DNA from: Girardinichthys multiradiatus
Taxonomy: Eukaryota > Chordata > Actinopteri > Cyprinodontiformes > Goodeidae
Length of the DNA: 64,000 nucleotides
Direction: 5' to 3'
Assembly (NCBI RefSeq): GCF_021462225.1
Contig: NC_061811.1
Coordinates: 1,169,663 to 1,233,662 of the forward strand
Every line of letters starts with the position of its first letter. The first letter of the stretch is position 1. The translations under genes and the position numbers were made by a program. This document shows positions 24,701 through 33,747 of the stretch, one piece after another. The notes under the pieces were generated by a model. The model saw nothing but the letters and a program-made list of their open reading frames with translations. It was not told where the DNA came from and made no database searches.

Positions 24701-26251
24701 ATCAAATCTCTGAGTACATCCAACACAATACTGTTCACTGAATCTATCAGCCCTTGTTCTGGATGTCGAATCTATTTTCTGTTCTTTACAACAACAACAA
24801 TATTTTTACACTTTCCTCCCTCATGTGTTGTTCCTGTTTATGTGGAAATGTTAATAATCAACAATAAACCCAAGAGGTTTAGCATGGCTTCGGTGAACAT
24901 CTTCCCTGTGTACAGCCATTTGTTTCTGCCAGGGCCTGAAATAAATGTATCTTTTTCAAAAACTAGATCTTTGGGCCCGTGGTTTCTTTTTAGTGATGAA
25001 AAAAAAAACATAGATACAGATAATCTTCCAAAGTTTCGGCTAGATTTACAGGAGCAATTTACTACAGCCGTAGTTGTTGCACTTACAGTTCTTGAAAGGA
25101 GCTACAGCTGAAGTTCTTGTTGCCAAGCTGGATCAGGAAACTTTCAGTGACAAAAGGCAACAGGAAAGTCATCTTCAGGGAGAACCACAGCCTGATGAAT
25201 GTTGGGTCATTGTAGTTTTCCACCTTTAGGCTGTCCAAGATTCCAATTTGTTCCAAAACATTGTAGCCAGATTCATTGGTGCCCTATTATAAAATAAAGG
25301 TGATATTTGATGCAGGCAAGAAATGTTTTTATTATGAAGAAAATGTCACAAACTCTTTGGGACACATTTCCACCAAATTACTTTGTTCAGGATTACACAG
25401 ATATGTGTAACATTACATTAAGAAAGAATATATTAACTCATCACCAGGTCTGAAAGGACTTTTATAGACGACTCGACAATCCGTCTGATGTTTCGTTCCA
25501 CTTCCATGAACGAGGCCTCTGATAGGTTTGTGTTTTCCCTTCTTTTACAGGATAGCTCCCCTACCAATGAGTCCACTGCTGCAAATATCTGCAAATGAGA
25601 AAGGGCAGAAGTATGGAAAGTGTTAATGTTACCAGGTGAACACAAGAGGGAGTCAGTTATCAACAGTTAGTGAGGTGGATGCCTACGCTGCGACTGGTGT
25701 CCTGTAAGTTTACTCCTTGGCATGATTCCTGGGAAACGGGGCTCGGAGTGGAACAAGTGCTTCAGGAACAAAACAACAACAGGTTCTACAGTTTAGTGAT
25801 ATAACTTAAATAAATTTCCTGGTTAATAGAAGCATTGAGGGGGACTGACCTGTTTTCAGGTGTCAGCAAACCTGGACCTGTAAATGCATTAAAACTGCAT
25901 TAGTAGGATTGTTATATTCTATTTTTGTTTGCTGCTAAAAGAGTTTCACTTTAATTTTTAAAGATAATTTTGTTCGTACCTCGTGTTGTGTTGCCCTGTG
26001 AAAAGAATTACCATAACAGATATTAATTCAGCAAATTGTAATGTTTTTAGGTGGCAAAAAACATGGCAAAGACTTACGTTTGCAGAGGCCAGAGATGGGA
26101 CAAATACTGCAGAAACCAAAAAATATTCATAAGCAATCTTCCTTTTTACAAACACAATTGATTATCTATATTGGTTAAATTATGGGCCACACTCACCAAT
26201 CCCAATAGCTGAGAGGAGCAGAACTTGTGAGAAAGTTCTTGGCCCACCCAT
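1..26251 (-). CDS. Gene 1: giant secreted tandem-repeat protein, mesothelin-like family (3' end outside window)
   Basis: Multi-exon minus-strand gene beginning at ATG 26251 and still open at the left edge. I assembled 92 exons by eye from GT/AG signals (92 = 10 unique 5' exons, 12 in the truncated unit, 5 x 14 in the full units); all phases join, apart from one 1-bp insertion near 4994. The predicted product has an N-terminal signal peptide, a short unique region and then repeated 655-aa blocks, for over 4100 aa in this window. Each block has about 15 N-glycosylation sequons and about 13 cysteines, with recurring motifs such as LSPxQxAxL, W..NLGxF and CxxY before sub-repeat joins. I see no membrane segment inside the blocks. 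This fits an extracellular or anchored helical-repeat protein related to gene 2 at 48622-63126. The mesothelin-like assignment comes from that paralogy and general pattern, not from a database match. Function is unknown. Confidence 0.8.
3218..3236. repeat. (TA)n microsatellite inside the array intron
   Basis: A short TA dinucleotide run lies in the intron between exons a and n, and recurs in every complete unit near 6957, 10712, 14452 and 18193. In unit 3 it is preceded by a run of eleven A residues, accounting for that unit's extra length. It is the only obvious length-variable spot in the unit. Confidence 0.7.
3742..7483 (-). repeat. Tandem unit 2 (14 exons, one frameshifted)
   Basis: Copy of 3742 bp. 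Exons: b 7337-7431, a 7023-7199, n 6506-6714, m 6322-6416, l 6186-6211, k 5995-6016, j 5694-5872, i 5438-5584, h 5143-5354, g 4943-5047, f 4734-4852, e 4462-4629, d 4051-4349, c 3841-3953. Exon g is 105 nt instead of 104 because of an extra base near 4994. All other exons match the standard sizes and phases. Read literally, the shift leads into a stop codon within exon f. Confidence 0.85.
4943..5047 (-). other. Frameshifted exon g of unit 2
   Basis: Unit 2 reads CTGCTTCGC (plus strand, about 4991-4999), whereas the other five copies read either CTGTTCGC or CTGCTCGC. The extra base gives a 105-nt exon and shifts frame, reaching a stop in the next exon (4734-4852). The string looks like the two alternative spellings merged, which suggests a consensus or collapsed-repeat error. 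A real truncating allele cannot be excluded. Confidence 0.75.
7484..11236 (-). repeat. Tandem unit 3 (complete, 14 exons, 655 aa)
   Basis: Complete copy of 3753 bp. The 12-bp excess lies in the intron between exons a and n, where an A-run precedes the (TA)n tract near 10700. Exons: b 11090-11184, a 10776-10952, n 10247-10455, m 10063-10157, l 9927-9952, k 9736-9757, j 9435-9613, i 9179-9325, h 8884-9095, g 8685-8788, f 8476-8594, e 8204-8371, d 7793-8091, c 7583-7695. This is the copy on which I worked out the splice sites. The 26-nt and 22-nt microexons l and k are both needed to keep frame between m and j. Confidence 0.88.
11237..14977 (-). repeat. Tandem unit 4 (complete, 14 exons, 655 aa)
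   Basis: Complete 3741-bp copy. Exons: b 14831-14925, a 14517-14693, n 14000-14208, m 13816-13910, l 13680-13705, k 13489-13510, j 13188-13366, i 12932-13078, h 12637-12848, g 12438-12541, f 12229-12347, e 11957-12124, d 11546-11844, c 11336-11448. Reading frame is open throughout. Private variants include an E-to-Q change in exon h (TQDQLKS instead of TQDELKS) and an L-to-F change at the end of exon g (RKDFPG). It shares the TGTTCGC form in exon g with unit 1. Confidence 0.88.
14978..18718 (-). repeat. Tandem unit 5 (complete, 14 exons, 655 aa)
   Basis: Complete 3741-bp copy. Exons in transcription order: b 18572-18666, a 18258-18434, n 17741-17949, m 17557-17651, l 17421-17446, k 17230-17251, j 16929-17107, i 16673-16819, h 16378-16589, g 16179-16282, f 15970-16088, e 15698-15865, d 15287-15585, c 15077-15189. 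Sizes are 95, 177, 209, 95, 26, 22, 179, 147, 212, 104, 119, 168, 299 and 113 nt, summing to 1965 nt. Every donor is GT and every acceptor AG. Introns are as similar between copies as exons, which indicates very recent duplication or ongoing homogenisation. Confidence 0.88.
18719..21732 (-). repeat. Tandem unit 6 (truncated, first in transcription order)
   Basis: Partial copy of the array unit. Homology to the other units stops near 21732, inside the intron before exon n, so this copy lacks the first two exons (b, a); the diverged exons at 22234-22352 and 21927-22103 take their place. Exons: n 21482-21690, m 21298-21392, l 21162-21187, k 20971-20992, j 20670-20848, i 20414-20560, h 20119-20330, g 19920-20023, f 19711-19829, e 19439-19606, d 19028-19326, c 18818-18930. 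All phases are intact. It shares an S-for-N variant at the start of exon h with unit 3 and two exon-c variants with unit 1, so it is not simply most similar to its neighbour. Confidence 0.85.
21927..26251 (-). CDS. Gene 1, unique N-terminal exons with signal peptide
   Basis: Exons in transcription order: 26197-26251, 26078-26106 (29 nt), 25980-25995 (16 nt), 25850-25877 (28 nt), 25687-25741, 25445-25588, 25087-25283, 22557-22660, 22234-22352, 21927-22103; total 924 nt, exactly 308 codons. The first two exons join to give a signal peptide starting MGGPRTFSQVLLLSAIG and ending in a PSLASA-type cleavage site. The ATG at 26251 is chosen because it opens this peptide and the phases fit. The exons at 25087, 22557, 22234 and 21927 are diverged relatives of array exons; the 104-, 119- and 177-nt sizes are identical to array counterparts. 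The acceptor of the 55-nt exon at 25687-25741 is weak, and alternatives shift frame, so that exon is the least certain. A 2.4-kb intron between 22661 and 25086 holds a dead transposon. Confidence 0.72.
22990..24320 (+). mobile_element. Degenerate Tc1/mariner-type transposon
   Basis: Lies in the intron of gene 1 between exons 22557 and 25087. The plus strand keeps recognisable transposase fragments, for example around 23655-23760 (a D-E-S region followed by a tryptophan-threonine-K segment) and around 24140-24180 (N-V-W-N-I-M-K-R). Reading frames are broken by many stops and indels and no inverted ends could be delimited. The pattern matches an old, inactive fish Tc1/mariner element; the boundaries are approximate. 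Confidence 0.6.
23707..23846. repeat. 35-bp minisatellite, four units
   Basis: Four head-to-tail 35-bp units begin at 23707, 23742, 23777 and 23812. Units 1 and 3 read GGTCGTC where units 2 and 4 read GGACGTC, so the array behaves as two copies of a 70-bp dimer. Each unit contains an inverted repeat (GTCCTCT / AGAGGAC). It arose inside the dead transposon. Confidence 0.85.
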
Positions 26252-28401
26252 TGTGGGTTGATGAAGCTCCGCTTATCCTTGTTCTCCTTAGTTCACTTAA
26301 CCGACATTTCAAAGTAAGATTAAAAGTCTGAAATCTTAAGATGGTAAAATACATTGTTTAGAATATGTGTTTTTAATTCTACTAACAATCTTTTATTTTA
26401 CTCAAAAACAATAAAAGCTTCAATAAAAACAAATTCAGCTTATCAAACAGAATTTCTTTTTCTCTCATGATAAAGGAAAATATGCATTTTCCTTTTTTCT
26501 TTCAACTACATCTTTGTGCCTAAAAATCAGTGATGTTACTAATATTCATTAATGATATTCATTCATTTCTGCTGCCAGAATTATAGGAGCAACACAGTAA
26601 AATCTAAACATTTAAAAAGATCTCCAGATTCGCCTGTTTTCTAAAAACCTTGCAAAACAAATTAAATAAGAACATTTGAGTGCATGATGGTTGCACATGG
26701 CAGTGATTTTTATGTTAGTGTTTCGAGCAAATAAATAGATCAGCACTGTGAGCTCACCTGTCTATCTCCTTTGCTCCACTTGAAGAAATGAGGACCCAAC
26801 CTGAAAGGTGCAGTAAGGCCTTCACTGAGTGGAGAAATCCAATTAACAGGCGGAACCAAGGCATGCACACTAAGCCCAACATGTTCTGTTGGATTCCATT
26901 TGGATGAAATCATTTCAGAGCCATAGCCTGTCAATCAGCCTTTGTTTTGTGTTTTTTGATCTGTCATTATTGACAGCTTGATTTTACAAAACTATTCTTT
27001 GATGTTTTTAGATCTGGACACATGCTGCTATGGCATAAAATACATGGTTGCCTCCAAATTAACACACTGAATCATGAAGAAGCTGCTATTTTCCTTCCCA
27101 CAGTATAGACTTGCCATATTTAGTAGGTTTCTAAAGGCCACTGTTGGAAATGGATAGTTAACAGATAGGTTCATTTTTTAGGTTCATATTCTGTGAGGAA
27201 TCACACTCATTGTGATGCAGTCTGGTGAAATTAGTCCCTTCATAAGTCAAATGAAGCAGGTTTGTCAAAGAGGAAAGGAGCATGAAAGAAACAAGAAGAC
27301 TCTGGTTCTATCTCGGAGAAAGTCTTAATTTGTCAAGCAGACTTATATAACTTCATTCTTAATTAGCTTAAAAAACTCAAGATGATGACTTTCATGTTGT
27401 GCTTTCAAATCCTTCATGTTTAATGTTCATATATGCAAAACTAACTAACTTTGAGGCTGATAGACGTCATCCAAGGAGGTCCGATAAACATTTGGAGCTT
27501 TCATAAGTATTTTGTTCTCAAATGTTTTAGATCTATAAATAAACTGTTGTGAAAAGTTCAGTAACTGATGCACCGTGCTCTGTTTGCTGAAGGTATTTAA
27601 TAATTACTCAGACTAAATGTAACCCTGCCTCCTCAGCAGCGCTGAGAAATTTGGCTCCAGGTAACATTTGATCAGGAATCTGTGCAGCAACTTGGTGCTA
27701 AGGTTCAGCATTTTACAGAAAGATCATTGCCAGCAACAAGTCATTTTACAGGCCAGCAGCAGCTAACATCATTAGAAAATAGCCAAGAGGTTCCTCAGAA
27801 CCACAACACAAATAAATGAACAAGTAAAGCTTGTGTTTCTCTCTTCAATGAAAAATATGTAAAAACGTAATATTGTCTCCAAAAGTTTCAGCTCTGTGCC
27901 ACCATTAATTTGCTAACATCTGGTTGTTATATGAAGTCAAAACTGTGACCCACATGAAAATGAAAAACAAAATTCACATAACCAGTGGCCAGTAACCTAA
28001 CCTGCCAGTCAATAATGTGGAAACATTAGTCAGCCACACCTATTCTGGACCCGTGTGACTTTCTTTGACACACCCAGAACAATAAAGAACAAAAGGAATA
28101 TTTCTAACAAACACAGAGGCCATAATGACAATAAAGACTTTTGAGATAAAAGCAAAATAATAGCAGAACCAATAAAATTCAACATAATGAAATTAAGACA
28201 TGGACATTAAAACAGAAATAAAAAATAACATGAGATCCACATAAAACCAGCAACCCACTAAGTATCAAAAGCCACGGAGAAAAGATGTGTTTTTAAAGAG
28301 ATTTAGAAATGGCTACGGAGGACACCTGCCCTATGCACAGAGTTTAGGACCAGCTACAGCCAAGGCCCGGTTCTCGGTCCTGAAAAGCTATGCATCACAT
28401 A
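26252..28401. other. Upstream flank of gene 1, no gene seen
   Basis: AT-rich sequence upstream of the gene 1 start codon. I found no supported coding exon or RNA gene; the short ORF at 26740-26934 has no recognisable features. The promoter of gene 1 should lie at its left end, just above 26251, but no convincing TATA box or start-site motif could be picked out. Confidence 0.5.
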
Positions 28402-29290
28402 CAGGTCCTTCTCAAAATATTAGCATATTGTGATAAAGTTCATTATTTTCCATAATGTCATGATGAAAATTTAACATTCATATATTTTAGATTCATTGCA
28501 CACTAACTGAAATATTTCAGGTCTTTTATTGTCTTAATACGGATGATTTTGGCATACAGCTCATGAAAACCCAAAATTCCTATCTCACAAAATTAGCATA
28601 TTTCATCCGACCAATAAAAGAAAAGTGTTTTTAATACAAAAAACGTCAACCTTCAAATAATCATGTACAGTTATGCACTCAATACTTGGTCGGGAATCCT
28701 TTTGCAGAAATGACTGCTTCAATGCGGCGTGGCATGGAGGCAATCAGCCTGTGGCACTGCTGAGGTCTTATGGAGGCCCAGGATGCTTCGATAGCGGCCT
28801 TTAGCTCATCCAGAGTGTTGGGTCTTGAGTCTCTCAACGTTCTCTTCACAATATCCCACAGATTCTCTATGGGGTTCAGGTCAGGAGAGTTGGCAGGCCA
28901 ATTGAGCACAGTGATACCATGGTCAGTAAACCATTTACCAGTGGTTTTGGCACTGTGAGCAGGTGTCAGGTCGTGCTGAAAAATGAAATCTTCATCTCCA
29001 TAAAGCTTTTCAGCAGATGGAAGCATGAAGTGCTCCAAAATCTCCTGATAGCTAGCTGCATTGACCCTGCCCTTGATAAAACACAGTGGACCAACACCAG
29101 CAGCTGACACGGCACCCCAGACCATCACTGACTGTGGGTACTTGACACTGGACTTCTGGCATTTTGGCATTTCTTTCTCCCCAGTCTTCCTCCAGACTCT
29201 GGCACCTTGATTTCCGAATGACATGCAGAATTTGCTTTCATCCGAAAAAAGTACTTTGGACCACTGAGCAACAGTCCTGAGAAGGACCTG
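28402..29290 (-). mobile_element. Internally deleted Tc1 transposon (D-D-34-E family)
   Basis: Flanked by TA on both sides. The left ~200 bp match the long inverted end of the element at 52067-53676. The right side retains only the last dozen or so bases of the inverted end, fused directly to the middle of the transposase gene near 29275. The N-terminal half of the transposase and most of the right end are missing. The remaining body is very similar to the 52067 copy, so the deletion is young. Confidence 0.85.
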
Positions 29291-29311
29291 TATACCTTTA
29301 TAGGCCTTCAT
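28679..29311 (-). pseudogene. Tc1 transposase, C-terminal part
   Basis: 210 codons open, ending in a stop at 28679-28681. It holds the C-terminal catalytic region: F-S-D-E-S (first aspartate), F-Q-H-D-L-T-P-A-H (second aspartate) and S-P-D-L-N-P-I-E-N-L-W (glutamate). By my count 34 residues separate the last two catalytic residues, the standard Tc1 spacing. The DNA-binding N-terminus is deleted, and the first ~15 codons are read from the fused inverted end, so the apparent start is an artefact. Not expected to be functional. Confidence 0.85.
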
Positions 29312-32122
29312 CTGGTTTAAGTTTTTTAAGGTTTTTTTCTGACTAAAAGCGCAGATTCACTTTCTGGCTGAAATTGTAAAATGCTTGGTTTGAGATAATC
29401 TGATTTAAAACTTAATATGTAACCTAATTACAACATATATTGCAACTATAAAATTCAAAACAAGCATGCTTTATTTTCTAAGAGCAACTTTGAACATTTA
29501 AGATATTAGACCTTTTTTATTTATTCACTGTTATATAATTTGTATTACATATAATGACTCCCTTACATGCTCTCTAAAGGAGCTACATAGAAGAACAACA
29601 AAAACAGTTTAGAAAAACAACATTAAAGACATGAATTACCTTAAAAGCTACATTTAAACTTTGCATAAAATGAAAGAAAAAGTAAAATGTAAACATTAAC
29701 AAATTAAAAGCTAAGAAATAAAAGCAGTCTTTGATCTTAATGGGTAAGCTACAGTAATCTAATATTATCTATATTGATTTGCATCTTTGTCATTAAATAC
29801 CACTACAGTCTTACTTAACACTGTGTTGAGGTTTTCAAATAGCAACTTGAATTTATTGTTACAATGACCAAAGTAGCATTGCCTGTGCTGATTTCCATCT
29901 TATGTTTAACATATAATACCTAAACGGGATTTTAGAAATTGTTGAAATGGTGAGAAAGGCTAAGTGTGTCTCCGTCTGGAGACTTACTGCCTACAGTGAA
30001 CGCCATTTCGTTCCAGTCTAATTTAAGCAAGACCTCTGCAGTGCTGCTATCCATAGGACTGGACTTCGTTATTAACGAAAAAATGAAACATTCAAAATGC
30101 TGCAGGAGAATAGTCTCATAACAAAGCTGCATGCTTTATTATCTATTCATTCTATTCAGTTTATTTATACAGCACCAATTCACAACACATGTTGTCTCAA
30201 GACACTTTACAAAGTTAATTTAATAGAATCAAACAGATTTCAAGTCGGTTTCATAAATTCCATTTAATCCTATCAAACAATGCAGTCAGGTTCAGTTTAT
30301 TCTTCAAATTGGTTAAAGAGTTTCTAGGTAAGGAAACCCAGCAGATTGCATCAAATCATTGACTTGCAGAAGAGTTCAGTGTTATTCAGCAGCTGTTACA
30401 TTTCTAGTCCCAATGAGCCACAATAAATCAGAGACAGACACCAAAACCCTTTAGCAAGATCCTAGTGGTAGAGAAAAACAAATTACGTCAATGACAGGAA
30501 TTAGTTTTAAATTTCTTATGTTTTCAGTATTTAAAACACTTTAAATTGTTGTGTAGTTGAAATGTGCTATTCAAATAAACTTGCCTTGCCAAATAGTTAC
30601 CTATGCTGTGCAGAGAGGTTTTTATTTGATTTGATTTTAATGCACTACATCATTTCTAATAAAACATCTTAGAAGTGACTGAAAATTTGGTCAGATTTCA
30701 TCATTTGACAACAACAAATCAACTATCTGAATACTACTTTCATGATACTTGATAATAAAAATATATAGCTTTTTTTACTCTGTTATTTCCAACTAGATAA
30801 TCTATTGTTTGACCTGAAGGCACAATGGAGGTAAAACAGTCATAAAAAGCAACATTCACACTGGCGACTGATGGGCCAGACCCATTTTAATTATGTTCTG
30901 GGGTCCTTGACCTGAGGGGTCCATGTGGTTCAGCCCTGACGGGTAACAATACTCCCATTGATACGCAGGTGAAACAGCAGGTATCCTCATACAAAGAAAC
31001 TACCTGCATATGAAGGGAGGAGCCACAGATGTTCTCATGCTCATTTCTGGAAAATGTTCTTCAGTACTTTTTCACAATTTATCTTTTCCCTTCCAAGAAT
31101 TATCTGAATAAATTCAGATCTTTACTTCAAAGCAATCAGAAGTGATGCCCAAGAACTCCAGTGGTTGTAATTATCTTGGTATCATCAACAGGTCAGAACT
31201 ATGAAGACCATAATATTTGTTTGTTATTTCATTATAAAGGCAGAAAACCAACCCAGCAATCAATCCTGGGGTGATAGACATGTTAAAGCCCAAAAAGGAT
31301 TTTATCCAAACAAAGTTTAAGTACTGGTGCCAGTCAGATATCTGACCACACCTGTCCCAGAATAAACCAGGTGTGTCTCAGTATTTCACCTGTGCTGTTC
31401 AAACATAAAAGGGTCAATCAGATAACTCAACACATGTTGTGTTGTCAGCATATTGAGAAGATGTAGAATAAAGAAGCACAACTACAGTTACTAGGATACA
31501 GAAGAAAAAGAAGAGTGAAAAGCAAAAGCATGAGCGATAAAACTAACACCCAAACTACAAGATTATTTAAAGAAATGCAGCTGGAGAGTTCTTTTTAAAG
31601 ACCTATTTAAAATGTATGGGATTACCCTTAATGTAATTACTTATCCATTAACCACGCAGCCTAAAAACAAGGCGACAAGTTTAATTTTAAATTAAAACAA
31701 GGCACAGACTAGAAAAAAAAGTAGAGAATAAATTAAGGTTTAAATATTTTCATAAATGTTAGTGGAAATAGATTATTATGGATTGTCCTGTAAGACCCTA
31801 AGTCAGCCGATTTACTCAATAGTTCTGGGTCCGTAATGGATGGATATGTATCAGTACTGAGGTGGTGTCGCACTGAAGCAACTCAAATCCATAACTGCTG
31901 AAGCATCTGTCTGCATAATGACACCGTGCAGAACTGCTGGTGTTCTGCTTGGGACTCAGCCTACAGCTGCGTCTGTGTCATAATTACTTGTTTATTTGCA
32001 TTTGACATGATCACACAGGGCGGATTTTAATGCCATGTGTCGATGATTATTGTAAGCCTTGGCTGCTTACATCTGAATCAGCCATGACATGTACACACTG
32101 AGGTGTTAAAAGGGATTTATTG
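29291..32122. other. Intergenic, contains an interspersed repeat near 30150-30450
   Basis: No supported gene. The stretch from about 30150 (beginning TTTATTTATACAGCACCAAT) resembles a dispersed repeat I have often seen in fish genomes, but I cannot assign its class from sequence alone. The rest is AT-rich, with only short random ORFs. Confidence 0.45.
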
Positions 32123-32477
32123 TCTTCCAGCCTTATCCATTCTAAAACCAGACTGAGCTGCTGTTTGTAGTAACAATGCTTTTTAAAAGGTGATGACAGA
32201 GCGATACACTCAACATACACTCACCAATCCTACCTCAGAGATATCCATGCAGTTATTAAGATAAAATAAGATGTTCTTATTAGATGCAGCTGCTCTGAAG
32301 CTGGAGACCTTATAAAGTAAAATAGAATAGGAATATCCCTTAATGTCCCACAGTGGGGAAATGTATCAGCAGCAGAGGGAAAATCAAAATGGAAGCATGC
32401 AGATTCACACCTAGGAAAAAAAAATAAGAAAAAAGAATACGAGACTGTACAGTAATGGAAAAAATACTGTAGAGTTA
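32123..32477. repeat. Flanking segment duplicated in inverted orientation at 39100-39454
   Basis: These 355 bp immediately precede the Tc1 element at 32478 and recur as a near-identical reverse complement directly next to the related element at 37972-39099. Homology starts at the transposon's TA in both places and stops at GGAAGA / TCTTCC. The common flank shows both transposon copies derive from a single insertion event plus its neighbouring DNA. Confidence 0.88.
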
Positions 32478-33747
32478 CAGGGGTTGGACAATGAAACAGA
32501 AACACCTGTCATTTTAGTGTGGGAGGTTTCATGGCTAAATTGGACCAGCCTGGTAGCCAGTCTTCATTGATTGCACATTGCACCAGTAAGAGCAGAGAGT
32601 GAAGGTTCAATTAGCAGGGTAAGAGCACAGTTTTGCTCAAAATATTGAAATGCACACAACATTATGGGTGACATACCAGAGTTCAAAAGAGGACAAATTG
32701 TTGGTGCACGTCTTGCTGGCGCATCTGTGACCAAGACAGCAAGTCTTTGTGATGTATCAAGAGCCACGGTATCCAGGGTAATGTCAGCATACCACCAAGA
32801 AGGACAAACCACATCCAACAGGATTAACTGTGGACGCAAGAGGAAGCTGTCTGAAAGGGATGTTCGGGTGCTAACCCGGATTGTATCCAAAAAACATAAA
32901 ACCACGGCTGACCAAATCACGGCAGAATTAAATGTGCACCTCAACTCTCCTGTTTCCACCAGAACTGTCCGTCAGGAGCTCCACAGGGTCAATATACACG
33001 GCCGGGCTGCTATAGCCAAACCTTTGGTCACTCATGCCAATGCCAACCGTCGGTTTCAATGGTGCAAGGAGCACAAATCTTGGGCTGTGGACAATGTGAA
33101 ACATGTATTGTTCTCTGATGAGTCCACCTTTACTGTTTTCCCCACATCCAGGAGAGTTACGGTGTGGAGAAGCCCCAAAGAAGCGTACCACCCAGACTGT
33201 TGCATGCCCAGAGTGAAGCATGGGGGTGGATCAGTGATGGTTTGGGCTGCCATATCATGGCATTCCCTTGGCCCAATACTTGTGCTAGATGGGCGCGTCA
33301 CTGCCAAGGACTACCGAACCATTCTTGAGGACCATGTGCATCCAATGGTTCAAACATTGTATCCTGAAGGCGGTGCCGTGTATCAGGATGACAATGCACC
33401 AATACACACAGCAAGACTGGTGAAAGATTGGTTTGATGAACATGAAAGTGAAGTTGAACATCTCCCATGGCCTGCACAGTCACCAGATCTAAATATTATT
33501 GAGCCACTTTGGGGTGTTTTGGAGGAGCGAGTCAGGAAACGTTTTCCTCCACCAGTATCACGTAGTGACCTGGCCACTATCCTGCAAAAAGAATGGCTTA
33601 AAATCCCTCTGACCACTGTGCAGGACTTGTATATGTCATTCCCAAGATGAATTGACGCTGTATTGGCTGCAAAAGGAGGCCCTACACCATACTAATAAAT
33701 TATTGTGGTCTAAAACCAGGTGTTTCAGTTTCATTGTTCAATCCCTG
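32478..33747 (+). mobile_element. Tc1/mariner transposon, copy 1 (D-D-36-E type)
   Basis: 1270 bp flanked by TA on each side. Terminal inverted repeats of about 30 bp begin CAGGGGTTGGACAATGAAAC. It carries one transposase gene. Near-identical copies of the same length sit at 55519-56788 and 58324-59593, and a shortened one at 37972-39099. Confidence 0.93.
32664..33650 (+). CDS. Tc1/mariner transposase, truncated by a C-terminal stop
   Basis: 328 codons starting at ATG 32664. The N-terminal region has paired helix-turn-helix DNA-binding signatures: G-Q-I-V-G-A-R-L...S-R-A-T-V-S-R, then K-K-H-K-T-T-A. The catalytic core follows: L-F-S-D-E-S-T-F, Y-Q-D-D-N-A-P-I-H and S-P-D-L-N-I-I-E-P-L-W. From the aspartate of DNAP to the glutamate I count 36 intervening residues, which fits the D-D-36-E group described as Incomer. 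The frame ends at a TGA where the 55705 copy has an arginine codon, removing about 15 C-terminal residues. Activity is doubtful. It cuts and pastes DNA at TA sites if functional. Confidence 0.9.
   Translation: MGDIPEFKRGQIVGARLAGASVTKTASLCDVSRATVSRVMSAYHQEGQTTSNRINCGRKRKLSERDVRVLTRIVSKKHKTTADQITAELNVHLNSPVSTRTVRQELHRVNIHGRAAIAKPLVTHANANRRFQWCKEHKSWAVDNVKHVLFSDESTFTVFPTSRRVTVWRSPKEAYHPDCCMPRVKHGGGSVMVWAAISWHSLGPILVLDGRVTAKDYRTILEDHVHPMVQTLYPEGGAVYQDDNAPIHTARLVKDWFDEHESEVEHLPWPAQSPDLNIIEPLWGVLEERVRKRFPPPVSRSDLATILQKEWLKIPLTTVQDLYMSFPR

Noticed and set aside
24680..25111. 143-codon plus-strand ORF
   Set aside because: Lies in a gene 1 intron and overlaps exon 25087-25283 antisense; low complexity and no recognisable motif.
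32564..32959. 131-codon minus-strand ORF (and similar at 55605-56000)
   Set aside because: Antisense shadow of the transposase gene and inverted end.
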